A stretch of 64,000 bases of DNA from Henricia sp. BOLD:AAB3569 (taxonomy: Eukaryota > Echinodermata > Asteroidea > Spinulosida > Echinasteridae). The DNA is taken from the NCBI GenBank assembly GCA_037783545.1, contig JBBELK010000003.1, forward strand, positions 2,542,001-2,606,000. Direction: 5' to 3'. The notes beneath the pieces were generated by a model that was not told the origin of the DNA, did no database searches, and saw only the letters and a list, made by a program, of their open reading frames with translations. Shown here piece by piece: positions 54,301-64,000 of this stretch; position 1 is the stretch's first letter; every line of letters starts with the position of its first letter. A program made the translations under genes and the position numbers.

Positions 54301-57300
54301 TTGTCATCAGATCGAAAAAAAACCACGTTTAAAAATGTTTGTTGATGTGTTCCGTTGCAGGGCCCAGTTGGTAACGTCGGGCGGCCCGGCCAGCAAGGGA
54401 ACTCCGGGCTGCCAGGTCCGCCTGGCCCGGTAGGACCGCTTGGTGCTGATGGATTCAGGGTAGGTAGTTTTGAATCGATTAAAATTAAAATAACGGGAAA
54501 ATTGTAAGAATTGAGAAGTTTACCATTATTATTTTTAGCAGCAGTGCGTGCAAATCATGGCAGATTTACTTAGAAAAACCCCAAATTGAAGATTTTCCAA
54601 GAGAAATATTTCACTGAGGACTAGACCCGTGACAACGCCACGTTCACGGGTCTAACTGAGGACCAGTCACGTTTGTCTCCTGTTGTACACAAGATCTGAA
54701 GTCATGTTCAACTTCACAATTTTTTCCCAACTCAAAATAATTTTGTGCGTGTGTGCAGTAAAGTTAATTTCGGTGAAACACCATTTTCTTAAAAATGTTA
54801 ACATTTTATTTTTTCATTTTATTTTAAGGCCTAGGCCTATTTAGGAATTGTTTTTTTATATCCATTTAAAAGAAGAAAACAAAATCCACACATTTCTACC
54901 CCTCATCTTTACAATAAATATATTTGGACAAATAGGCCTTCAACTTTTTTTTCAAATTACCAGGGGCATAGATTTTCTGTACGTAATTTTATTTATTTTT
55001 CTCTCTTTCTTTCAGGGTGCCCCCGGTTCGCCGGGTTCTCCAGGTACCTCAGGACCTAGGGTAAGTTTGTTCACATTTTTAAGTGTGTGAACAGAAGTAT
55101 TTTTTACCTCAGGTAGGGTTTTTACTTAGGTTATATATAATCTGTTTATGATCCACTTTGCATTCAAGATTCAAGAATTGAATCATCAATGAAATTGAAT
55201 TTGTTTGCCCTTTATCAATGTTGTATACATGTAAAAAAAAAATAGGTATGCTCAGATGGGACTCGAACCCACAGCCTCTTGCAGACAAGAGCAGACATCT
55301 CAACTCTTAACTCAAAATACCAAGCTAGCCTGTGTCAAATTACCAGTTTGAATTATATGATAGTTGGCAATGTAATTTATGTAAAGAATCAATCCGTGTA
55401 AATTTATATTTATTTTTGTGTTTGTAGGGTGATCCTGGCCCAATGGGCATTGACGGATTTTCGGGTGAGCCAGGACAAAAGGTAAACAATATTCATACAA
55501 GAGTTGCTTATGTGGATACCACTGTCCTTTAATTATGACATACCAACCATCACAAAGTGCCAATCTGATGTAAAAATGTAAAATTAGTGTGATAAAAATG
55601 CAATAGATTTTGGTATTTTTTTCGTATACATTGAACAGTGATTTTAAGGAAATTAACAGATAATGTAATTTTAAGATATACTTCCCACTTGCACTTTTGT
55701 CGCAAATGTTGCTTTTCTGTAGAAAAACCATGTTTTCTTCTTCAAAAATTGCCTTCGGTTAGTGCACAAGATAACCATTAACGCGCGCGCGCGCGCAGCG
55801 CCCTCTGTTGTCTCGCTTACGCACAGACCGCTCGCCACGTCATTTTGTGCATTACTTCATGCAGTAATTTTATCATTTATTTATCTCAGAAATGCAACAT
55901 TTGCGACGGAAATGTCAGTGGGAAATATATCTTAGAATTGAATAAGCTATCGATTCCAATATATAAATTCACCGAAATCCGTGTTCAATGTATATGAAAA
56001 AAATCCTAAATTTTGTATGTGTCCAACTTGGCCGACTAAAAATGTTCACACCAAATGTTGTAACAATAGAAGTTAGCTATGCTTAAAGGCAGAGGCTCGT
56101 CAGCAATGTGCGCACGCCAAATTCGTGCAATGAAATACACAGCTCCATGCCTTTGCTATGGACCTGCATATTTCGTGGCACGAATTTGGCGCGCGCGCAT
56201 TGCTGACGAGCCTGTTCCTTTAACTTTAAACTCTGCTTTACCGTGTAAAATATTTATTGTGGAGAATTTTCTGACGAGACCCATTGGTACTGGTTTTGTA
56301 TACAAAATTTGAAATGATGTCCAGAAAAAAATTTGAGTTAAGCTGCTTGATCTTTTGTATTGTTTACCTTAACAAATAAATGTTTTTCCTGAATCTTTTA
56401 TTACTTATTTCATCTGTTAAAAGGGTGACGACGGCCTGCCTGGACCGTCAGGGCCAATTGGACCCTCGGTAAGTACCAAAATAAATTGTTTCATTTTTCT
56501 GAAAAATAAAAAAAATGCTTATTTTGCTTTTTCCTTTCAAGTTTCAGTTTACAACTTAGGTTTTTAACACACTTTCTCTTTAGCTGCTCGTTTTGGTGCA
56601 AAATTGCAATGACACCAACTTTATCCTTGCCTGTTTTCCTTTTCATAATTCTGAGTTATTTACCAGGTCATTTCAAGACACAAAGTCTCCCAGTCCCTGT
56701 TTTATAATCTCCCAAAATAGAGAGGAGAAAGTGTCTTGCTTTTAAAGACAACCTGTTGTGGCCATAAATCAAACTCCATACCAGCTACTTGGCATAGTGC
56801 GCTGTGGCACTAGGCCTTAACACATTTGATGTTTAGTTCTCGAAGACAATTGTTGTCTCGAGTTGCCAAAGCTTAACATGGAATTTATGAAATAGGTAAA
56901 CTTTCTTTCCTTGATTTTAATTTTTAGGGTCGCATAGGCTTGCCTGGCCCAGAGGGACCCCAAGGCCCGCCAGGAGATTTCAGCAACATAGAGGTAAAGT
57001 ATGGAAAAAATTGTTTTAAAAATATAATTTTAGTTGTAATGAAGGTAATTTATTTCTTATGGGTAATTCCCAAAATTAGGGGTCCAAAAGTGTGACATGC
57101 TTTTTAAAGGTGTTATGCCGTGGAGAGAGGAATTATAATTATTTTTGCATGTTTCTATTCTTTGATATATTAATTATCGATTTCTTATCTCGTTTTACAT
57201 TTTATATTAATACAAAAATTCCAACCCATGATTTTCCTCTTTTCTAGAAACTGTCGAAATCCCGCCGCTGCGGGCAGCAAACAGATTTGGCCAAATTCGT

Positions 57301-60300
57301 GATGTCATTTTACGGAGACGTTTTTAGCCAAGAAAGGCTCGCGCACGATATCACTCCGCGCGCCAATACAATAGTCTGGTGTCGCACACATTGTGTAAGA
57401 AGAAACCTGTGTTTGGTCTTGATCCCACCGCTATGGTCGGTATGCTCGCCCGCGTGCGTGCGTGATCAAGTGCTTTGTGAAGTACACGCCGAACGAACGG
57501 CCCGCCAGCCGGTATGGTTTCAGCGAGTGCGCGCTGAACATTCTCGTAAACTTGTTACATTGCATTATTGACACAGTCACATCACAAGACGCCCCCAAAA
57601 CACTGCTGGATAAATGTTCTAGTGTTGGGATTAAATTTAACATACACAAGTATCAAATGAAGAGGAAAGAACAGGTCTAAGTTTTTCCATCAAACGGATA
57701 TTTTAGGGTTTGGTTTTCGTCTCAACAACGTACGTTCATGGTAAGTTTTACGATGAATATAAATTCCACATTTACATGGTCTAAAAATTTAGGCAATCGG
57801 CTCAAACAAACATGGTACATTTACCATGAAAACGTCCAAGGACAAAATAATTATTGACGAAAAAGGGTTGAGAAAAAGTTGAGAAAGAAAGAGAAAGCCG
57901 AGGCAGTACCGTTCCAGTTTCCTGTTGTCGATTTCGGTCGTCGATTCGAACACCGGACTCGCGTTGTTCTCGGATTTCTTCCTTGGTTAACATGGTTATT
58001 TCTGGCTCAAACTGATACGGTTCAACCGTAGGAAATTCACTGGATGATTCTTCATCGCTGTCGTCATGAAATGAATGCGATGAGCAACAACAAACATCGC
58101 TATCTCCATCGGAAAAAACGTCAACACTGGAGTCAATTGTCAACATGTTGTTCCAAAACGCCACGTTGTGGAATAACAAGAAACAGCCGTCGGCCGGACG
58201 CGTCCGTAAAATGACGTCACGAATCCGTTCATTTTCCAATGTCAAACATTTAGGCCCGACGGCTGTTGTTCAGATTTTGCTTCGAGTTTGGGCTGAAAAG
58301 TGGGCCAAAAACTGCTGTTGTAAAAAAACATTCGCACAGTCTAATTTTTTTCTGAACAATTTTCCTGGCATAATTAGATGTATTTAATGGTTTAATGTGT
58401 AATTTTGGTAAATTCCTCTCTCCACGGCATAACATCTTTAAGATTTTCAAGTGTTTTTAGTGATTGAAAGTGGTTTCCCAGTAGAAAATAATTATTTTTA
58501 TTTCAACAAATGCCACTCAAATTAAATGTTTGTGTGTAGATATGGCACCAAGGTTAATGCAAACTCATTCTACAGCCAATTTTCATTGGCGTAGGTAACC
58601 CGGGACACCAAACTCCTATTCAATACCATGAAACAAATTATAAGCCTTTAAGGTCTTTTGTTTTGAATACTTTTCAGGAATCGGAGAACAAAATATTGAA
58701 GAAAATTATGCTGCCCCCTATAATCACAGGCCACAGTCCATTACTAAGAATTTGTGATCATAAGTGGTGATTTTTGAAGCAGAGACTGTCGTACGTAACT
58801 GGGACACCAACAATTTTGGACCCCTAATTTTGGGAATTACCCATATATGAAACAGCAGCAGTGCTTTTGTGTGGATTGGGCTATAGAGTACCAAAGATAA
58901 TATGTCACCTTTCATCACTTGCTATGCTGGTGGCTCTATGCAGAGACCACCAAACTTTTCCTACGCTTTTGAATTTGCTTAGGATTTTTCAGGCGTTTTT
59001 GAATGTTTTGGACTTTCACCGTGTACGTTTATTTAGATGTTCCGCTGCACGCTTATTTTTAATGGGATAAATTATGGAACCTCAATTCGCTTACTAGTGT
59101 CCTTCACTTAAACATTGAGATACATAGGTGGGTGGTGCCATTGGCAGCCACCGGCCAGAGACACCGGGGAATCCCCTTACTCTATACGAACAAGTACTAT
59201 GGGATCTTTTATAAGTGTGTTACACAACTCACTGGACCAATGGCTTTACATCCCTTCTGAAGGGTGGAGCAATTGTGGTCAAGTGCCTTGCTCAGGGGCA
59301 CAAATACCACGACTGGGTAAAGACCTTTATCACGGTGCGGACATCTTCCCTTCCCCCATTAAAATGAACGTAACCAAAGCGGGGCTTGAAGGAAAAATAG
59401 TTTGGTCCGGTAGTGAAATTGTTCATTGTGTGCATCACAATGTCACTCGTGTAGCGCGATCACGCAACTGTGCAGCTCGGATATTGATTTTCTCAAAACA
59501 CCAACGGAAGATTACATGTGCTATCACACAGTCGTGCTGACACACTGATCGTATTTTATTTTTTGGCAATTCACGCTTTCCCAAATGGTATTTTTTTCCC
59601 ACTTTGCAGGATATTGTTAGACAACTCGGTCTTCTCAGAGGCGAACAAGGGCCTCCCGGTCTACCAGGCTTGAATGGCGTTCCTGTAAGTTGGCATGCTA
59701 AACCTTGGCTAAAATGTTACACATTCTGTAGAAACTAACATGGTACCTATAGTGTCTCGTATTAAAAATAAAAGATATCTTAAAAATTGACTGAGATATG
59801 GTTTTCTATTCGATCCGAAATTCGGAGTGTCTGCACCAAAAAAAAAAAAATTATTTAAAGATTTTCCTAGGAAAGGCTTTATTAAAACACATTTTAATAC
59901 GTCTATATTTAAAAATATATATCCTGGGAGAAAATTTAAACAAATTGTTGTCCAAATCAAAATTGTTGACTTCCCATTTTTTGTCAAAATCCATGCTTAG
60001 TGACTTTGAATGCCAATTACTTCAAAGTCTGGCGACTTTGTCCAGGTTTCCACAGACAATGTCACATTTATTCATTACCTACTTTCAAAAAATGACACTT
60101 GCAGTTTACAATTTTCTTTAATTACCCAAAAGATTGGAGATAAAAAAAGTAAATTTCAAGATATAATGACTGTTTGGTTTTGATTTTTATTTGAGTGCAA
60201 TTTATTTGACATTTTCCAATTTCAGGGTGAAAATGGACGAATTGGCTCACGTGGCTCGCGAGGACCTCAGGGACCATCGGTGAGTATTGGTCGTCATTTT

Positions 60301-63300
60301 TATTTTATGAATTAATAAGTGATTATTTTTTAGAGATTATGACCCAGGGACCGCCAGAGTGAATAAATTCGATACAAATGTGGACAAATATCAGTGAGTT
60401 TGCGAAATCTGGATGCAGTGAAAAGCACTTGGCTTCACATTTTTGTCCACATTTTTATTTTACAAAATAAAATACATTTCAATGATGAGAATTTGCCATT
60501 TGTGACCCGATCTTGGGAAAATAAGTATGATGTTTGTGCATTCTCGATTGAGTTTTTGCGAGTCTCAAGTCAAGTCAAGTCGAGTCATTTGAGGTTCGAG
60601 TCTCAAGTCAAGTCAAGTCTTTTGTGATTCGGGTCTCAAGTCAAGTCAAGCCATTTGCGGTTCGAGTCTCAAGTCAAGTCAAATCGGTGAAAATCGGGAC
60701 TCAAGTTGACTCAAGTCCGAGTCTTGAGTCCGAGTCATTATAACCCTGCTTGGATCCACCATTGATTTTTTGTTATGATCGCAGAATACTCGGCCATGAC
60801 TGTGCAACATCCGATACATTTTGCATGGTCAGGCCACATGTGTCGATCCATATCAGACACACACTTTTGAGTCACGGTTTCAAGTCTTCTAAAGACAATA
60901 ATCTCTGTGTCATTCCCGTTCCCACATTTCCTCAGTCCTATTTTTGATTTTTGATTTTTAATTTTGTTTTTCCCCCTAGGGTACGGATGCCCAAGATGGG
61001 GTACCAGGAATACAAGGTGTACAGGGCCCTATGGGACCAAATGGACCGCCCGGTCCCCCAGGACCACCGGTAAGCGGAAAACAAACGAACGAACACACAA
61101 AATAACATGCGCAAACCACAAGAAGAAAACTGTCGAAACAAACATACAGCAGGAAAAAGTTGTGCCTCAGAAATACTCAAAAGCAAATTTCCGTGTGGAC
61201 AATTTAATTGCTTGATAGAAAATTAAACCAAACAAACAGAAAACAAACAAACAAACACCCAACAAACACAAAAACTTGGAATGTGAACCAGTCAGTTTAC
61301 AGTACGGTCTGTGTGGTTCATGGGTTAAACTGCTTGCACAAGTAAATGACAGTTGCTGGTTCGATGCCCACCCATAAATTTGCATTCTGCATTTTGTGTC
61401 CAAATTGTAAATTACAATTTAAAATTTAGCATAAACGTTTGAGCTAAGCAGTGTATAGTTATTAATCATTGTCAGCAAAATGGTAAATTAAACATAAATT
61501 ATCGACAAACTGAAAAAATACAATCAAGTATTTTTTAAAGCTTAGTTTTAAGCACAATTGATAAATTGAAGTTGGTAAATTGAAGATGCTTACTTACGGA
61601 GGTGTCTCTTTTTTCATCAACTTTCAATCCAATTTTTATTGGTAGTATTCCGGTAAATGAAATTACGAGATGTTTTAGTGATACTCCTAATTTTATTGTT
61701 TCTTACGTCCACTATTAGGGCACAGGTGGCGATTCTGAAACCTCTGCAAACGTGGTAAATATTTCATTTGAAATTATAACGAGAAGCTCGTGTGTATTGC
61801 TTGTTTTTTAGGGCTCAGGGAACGAATTCACTCAAGGACCGACGGAAATCGTGGTCAGTATGTTGAAATGATGTCACGTTTGACTTTGAAGTCATCATAT
61901 GGAATGATCTTGATCCACCATTTTCATTTTTTCCCCATCATTTTTCGTTTCATAATTTCTGTTTAGAAGTCATCATAGATTATGACGGTTCATTTTCTTA
62001 ACGACATCTTTTCAGCATACATTTGATACTATTTTTTTTAACCCTTTCATGCGCAGATTTTTGTGTGTGTGTGTCGACGTGCTTTTGTTTTATTTTGGGT
62101 GGTTGCTTGTGATTGGCCAGTTTTGAAGAATCATTTTTTTGTCTATCATTTACATTTCTTTAGAGCAGTGCACACATAGTTATGCACTCCGTAAAATTGT
62201 TCTTTGCCTGTGTTTATTTTTGTATGTTGTGTGAAGATAGCATGTTTGCATGCATCTTAGATTTTTATTTAAAATATTTTAATATTGCACAATGATTATT
62301 TAGATCTCATACATTACTAATGTATCAGTCATTTCATTAGTTTACCATGTTAGAAATCTGACATCATTTCATTTCATTTTGCTTGTTTTAAAATTATAAA
62401 ATTATCATTAACAGAACAGCCTTGTCCCTTTAAGTCCGAAACACTTGTAACTAGTAAACATTTTGATGCGCTGCTCGTGTGAAACGCTTGACGCTCAATG
62501 CGCGAGGCTTGATGCGCATTTGGGTCTTTCCACAGTAAAGGGGGCATTTTGGCAACACAGACCATATTTTCGAGGAAATACCCTTGTCTAGTCTCAAAAT
62601 AAAAGAAATAAGTTTAAGTTGTTCTGAAGAGACAACTTGGGCCCAAAAAGAGTTACAAATAGTGTGACAACATGCCTTTCTAAAAACCCTTTGTACAAAT
62701 TTCCAATATACACTCGTAATCGGGACGAGCGTATATTGGAAATTTGTACACGGGGTTTTATAAAGGCTATTGTGGCGTCAAAAAGTTTAATTTGATCTTC
62801 GTTAGAGGTCCTGTAATGTGAATGTTACCACTCTTCATTCAATCTTCGTTAAGTGAAATGTAAATGCATGTTTCATTAACTAACAATAATAAACTAAAAC
62901 CGTGTCCACATTGGACTTGTTTTTTGGGAGGTTTTACCAAGACGATGGTAAAATGAAAAATTGCTAAATTTTACTGCTGTCCGCGTTTGGACTTTTTGAC
63001 ACGGGAAAATTTTACCGAGACCGTGGGAGAGCATGCGCAGTATCCCTTTGCAGTATGACCTTCACGGCCCAGACTTACGCTTCCGGAGCGCTTTTACCGA
63101 CTCGCTGTGTCCGCACTGGACTTATCGTCTACGGAAAAGTTCCCTGGTCAATTATCATGGGCAGCAGTTGGGCAAGAAATGTAACCGCTGGACTCAGGAA
63201 AGGTTACCGAGAGGAAAACGTCCTAGGCTGTCCGCATTGGACTTAAAATGGGACAAGTACCCATCGTCTCGGTAAGTAATGCGGACAGGCTTTAAGCTTG

Positions 63301-63665
63301 TCAAACAAAGCATTTTCCGTAATGTGAATGGGGTCAACATGCGCATGAAATAACTAAGTTGATTAAAATCTGGCTTGTTAAGTTTTAAACCGTTTTATCT
63401 TTCTTTTTACTATTTTAGGGACCCCCAGGCGCGCCCGGTCCTCAGGGAATTCGCGGAATTCAAGGACCTTCGGTAAAGTAACTTTACATTTGAAAAGAGA
63501 TTATTTTTACAAAAATTATTAACATTTGTAATTATACACTTGATAATCATTTTGTTTATTGAAATAAAATTCATTATCGTATTATTATTATTTATCTTTT
63601 TTTAATAACAGGGGGAAGGTGGATCAAGGGGCGATACTGGACGACCAGGAGCACGTGGTCCAAAG
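48360..63665 (+). CDS. COL9A1: collagen alpha-1(IX)-like FACIT chain, partial (3' end beyond window)
   Basis: Secreted extracellular-matrix collagen. Exons: 48360-48430, 50771-50830, 51193-51322, 51634-51846, 52119-52302, 52902-52973, 53262-53276, 53792-53851, 54361-54459, 55016-55060, 55428-55481, 56424-56468, 56928-56993, 59610-59684, 60226-60279, 60980-61069, 61719-61754, 61812-61853, 63419-63472, 63612-63665 (the last two of the 36/42-nt pair may be alternative). Exon 1 here gives a signal-peptide core ([14 protein letters not shown]). Next come [19 protein letters not shown], close to the human COL9A1 N-terminus, then a LamG/TSPN-type domain ([38 protein letters not shown]). [12 protein letters not shown] segment begins the triple helix; exons of 45, 54, 90 and 99 nt then encode Gly-X-Y. 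Non-collagenous breaks: [17 protein letters not shown] across two exons, and the 36/42-nt exons. All junctions keep frame. The exon with the start codon is not identified: the signal exon has an in-frame TAA upstream at 48328 and needs a spliced 5' exon. Confidence 0.88.
48846..49288. repeat. 443-bp palindrome, family P1 copy 2, in the collagen intron 1
   Basis: An imperfect but nearly full-length palindrome centred near 49065. Left words CCTATATGAGTCTGTTTTCA, AAAGAAATATCTGAAGATGG and GGAGATAACTTCAGC each have an inverted partner on the right (TGAAAACAGACTTATATAG, AAGATATTTCTTTTG, GCTGAAGTTATCTCC). The core shares the CTTTCTAAAAACCCTGTGTA type sequence of the 556 and 62520 copies. Confidence 0.85.
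49930..50500 (+). repeat. polypyrimidine-rich tract
   Basis: About 570 bases made almost entirely of C and T on the + strand, in an intron of the collagen gene just before the 50771 exon. It keeps one frame open for 197 codons only because stop codons need purines. Confidence 0.85.
52314..52435. repeat. short TIR element in a collagen intron
   Basis: GGGGTCGATTTCACAAAGCG and ACTTTTGTGAAATCAATCCC are inverted ends. It starts only 11 bases after the 52302 splice donor. Confidence 0.65.
52610..52890. repeat. dispersed repeat family F, copy 2
   Basis: Matches 25230-25590 over most of its length and carries a short array of CACTTCGCCCTGAAC units. It ends 12 bases before the 52902 exon, so part of its sequence serves as the splice acceptor region. 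Confidence 0.7.
55245..55330 (-). repeat. tRNA-like fragment, probable SINE relic
   Basis: On the minus strand GTGGGTTCGAGTCCCATCTG forms a tRNA-type T arm with a B box. The remaining cloverleaf does not fold convincingly. Inside a collagen intron. Confidence 0.4.
55600..55930. repeat. dispersed repeat family E, copy 2
   Basis: Aligns with 14630-15110. Contains a CG-alternating run (CGCGCGCGCGCGC near 55783) and GCGCCCTCTGTTGTCTCGC. Confidence 0.65.
56083..56223. repeat. palindromic element family D, copy 2
   Basis: AGGCTCGTCAGCAATGTGCG and GCGCATTGCTGACGAGCCT are inverted ends around AAATTCGTGC / GCACGAATTT. Same layout as 13728-13830. Confidence 0.8.
57059..58842. mobile_element. 1.8-kb TIR element in a collagen intron
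   Basis: Ends ATGGGTAATTCCCAAAATTA and the exact inverse, with about 29 matching bases. A second inverted pair lies inside: GTTATGCCGTGGAGAGAGGA (about 57113) and TCCTCTCTCCACGGCATAAC (about 58414). It carries the acidic ORF at 57802-58245. The long gap between collagen exons at 56993 and 59610 is mostly this insertion. Confidence 0.8.
57802..58245 (-). CDS. hypothetical acidic ORF inside a TIR element
   Basis: A 147-codon frame within the element bounded at 57059 and 58842. It has an acidic serine/aspartate stretch (DSDEESSSE), then EPYQFEPE and a charged helix-like run ([11 protein letters not shown]). The YxFEP motif after an acidic run recalls the N-terminal part of transposon-linked proteins with a P2RX7-like C-terminal domain, but the expected cysteine-rich domain is not visible. 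Function unknown; the family suggestion is weak. Confidence 0.25.
   Translation of the reverse strand: MTLENERIRDVILRTRPADGCFLLFHNVAFWNNMLTIDSSVDVFSDGDSDVCCCSSHSFHDDSDEESSSEFPTVEPYQFEPEITMLTKEEIREQRESGVRIDDRNRQQETGTVLPRLSLSFSTFSQPFFVNNYFVLGRFHGKCTMFV
59118..59335 (+). repeat. SINE-like dispersed repeat, copy 2
   Basis: Shares ACATAGGTGGGTGGTGCCAT, ACTGGACCAATGGCTTTACA and AAGTGCCTTGCTCAGGGGCA with 4550-4760, in the same orientation. Confidence 0.65.
60559..60738 (+). repeat. AAGTC minisatellite in a collagen intron
   Basis: About four units of roughly 47 bases built from CGAGTCTCAAGTCAAGTCAA followed by a variable stretch (CATTTGAGGTT, TTTTGTGATT, CATTTGCGGTT). Confidence 0.8.
62520..62770. 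repeat. palindromic element, family P1 copy 3
   Basis: AAAGGGGGCATTTTGGCAAC...TTTTCGAGGAAATA is the inverse of the right flank of copy 1, followed by the palindromic core (GTGTGACAACATGCCTTTCT). Confidence 0.75.
62780..63340. repeat. family B copy 2 nested in a family C element
   Basis: 62895-63295 is the reverse orientation partner of 5700-6115. The flanks 62790-62890 (TTGATCTTCGTTAGAGG, CATTCAATCTTCGTTAAGTG) and 63296-63335 (GTCAAACAAAGCATTTTCCG) look like the two halves of a family C element, so B appears to have inserted into C. Confidence 0.55.
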
Positions 63666-63720
63666 GTAAAGGGGCATTAGAAAAAAATACGGCAAGAAAA
63701 TTGGAAAAATATCACCCAGT

Positions 63721-64000
63721 ATTAAAGGCCCAATACATCATTTGCAGTTACCCCAAATTTTACTTCGCGAGTTGACAAGAAAAACATGACTAAAAGTGTT
63801 GATCGCAGTGGTAACAAACACCACATGATTTTAATCTGTGTAAAATAGTACCTTTGTGGGAGAAATCGCCAACTTAAGGTGGGTTTTAAAAAGTTGTCTG
63901 CAGACAACTTTTTCCCATTCATTCACACAAAACATGCATGGATTTTTCAGGTTTTCTGAAGTATTACTGCATCTATGTGGCTGAAATTTCTACAAGGCAG
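63721..64000 (+). repeat. dispersed repeat family J, copy 2 (cut by window edge)
   Basis: ACATGCATGGATTTTTCAGG and ATGTGGCTGAAATTTCTAC match 45720-45810. It lies in the collagen intron after the last visible exon. Confidence 0.5.

Noticed and set aside
57287..57680. 94- and 72-codon + strand ORFs considered as a collagen exon after the acceptor-like TTTTCTAG at 57247
   Set aside because: They have no Gly-X-Y pattern, lie inside the TIR element, and the collagen frame continues cleanly from 56993 to 59610.

Overview
The window is animal nuclear DNA. Coding sequence is carried in short exons with GT/AG introns, the non-coding DNA is AT-rich and crowded with fold-back and terminal-inverted-repeat elements, and there are no operons. 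Two split genes are recognisable on the + strand: a MAPK15 (ERK7/8) orthologue and a collagen IX alpha-1-like FACIT chain. These, together with marine-invertebrate style repeats (frequent ACATGTA words, abundant palindromic MITEs, SINE-like blocks), suggest an invertebrate deuterostome such as an echinoderm, hemichordate or cephalochordate. The species cannot be fixed from sequence alone.

Layout. 1-17.3 kb: no coding exon found; a dense field of palindromic and TIR elements, GC-rich self-complementary blocks and dispersed repeats. 17.35-26.68 kb (+): MAPK15, resolved into 13 exons that join in frame to a 597-codon kinase with a TEY activation loop, a putative LC3-interacting motif and a conserved C-terminal tail; its introns carry a MITE, a ~110-bp minisatellite and a 1.1-kb hAT-like element. 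26.7-31.1 kb: repeats and one doubtful ORF. 31.155-32.465 kb (-): one uninterrupted 436-codon ORF for a complete bacterial-type MurA (UDP-GlcNAc enolpyruvyl transferase) with its catalytic residues intact, lying between intron-containing animal genes and animal repeats. This is the most striking feature of the window. 32.9-48.3 kb: no convincing coding exon; it holds several unusual mobile-element structures, including a fold-back filled with a CCGGAAAACA minisatellite, a fold-back with tRNA-like arms, nested palindromes and a GC-rich tandem duplication. 48.36 kb to beyond the right edge (+): the collagen IX alpha-1-like gene, from a signal-peptide exon through the LamG/TSPN-like domain into Gly-X-Y exons. 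19 exons are seen; the first coding exon and the 3' end are missing.

The three genes do not form a functional pathway. MAPK15 is a cytoplasmic/ciliary kinase, the collagen is secreted matrix, and the MurA-like enzyme would be a candidate horizontally acquired gene of unknown animal role. Exon borders were placed by hand from splice consensus, reading-frame continuity and family resemblance. Repeat borders are approximate unless terminal inverted repeats define them.
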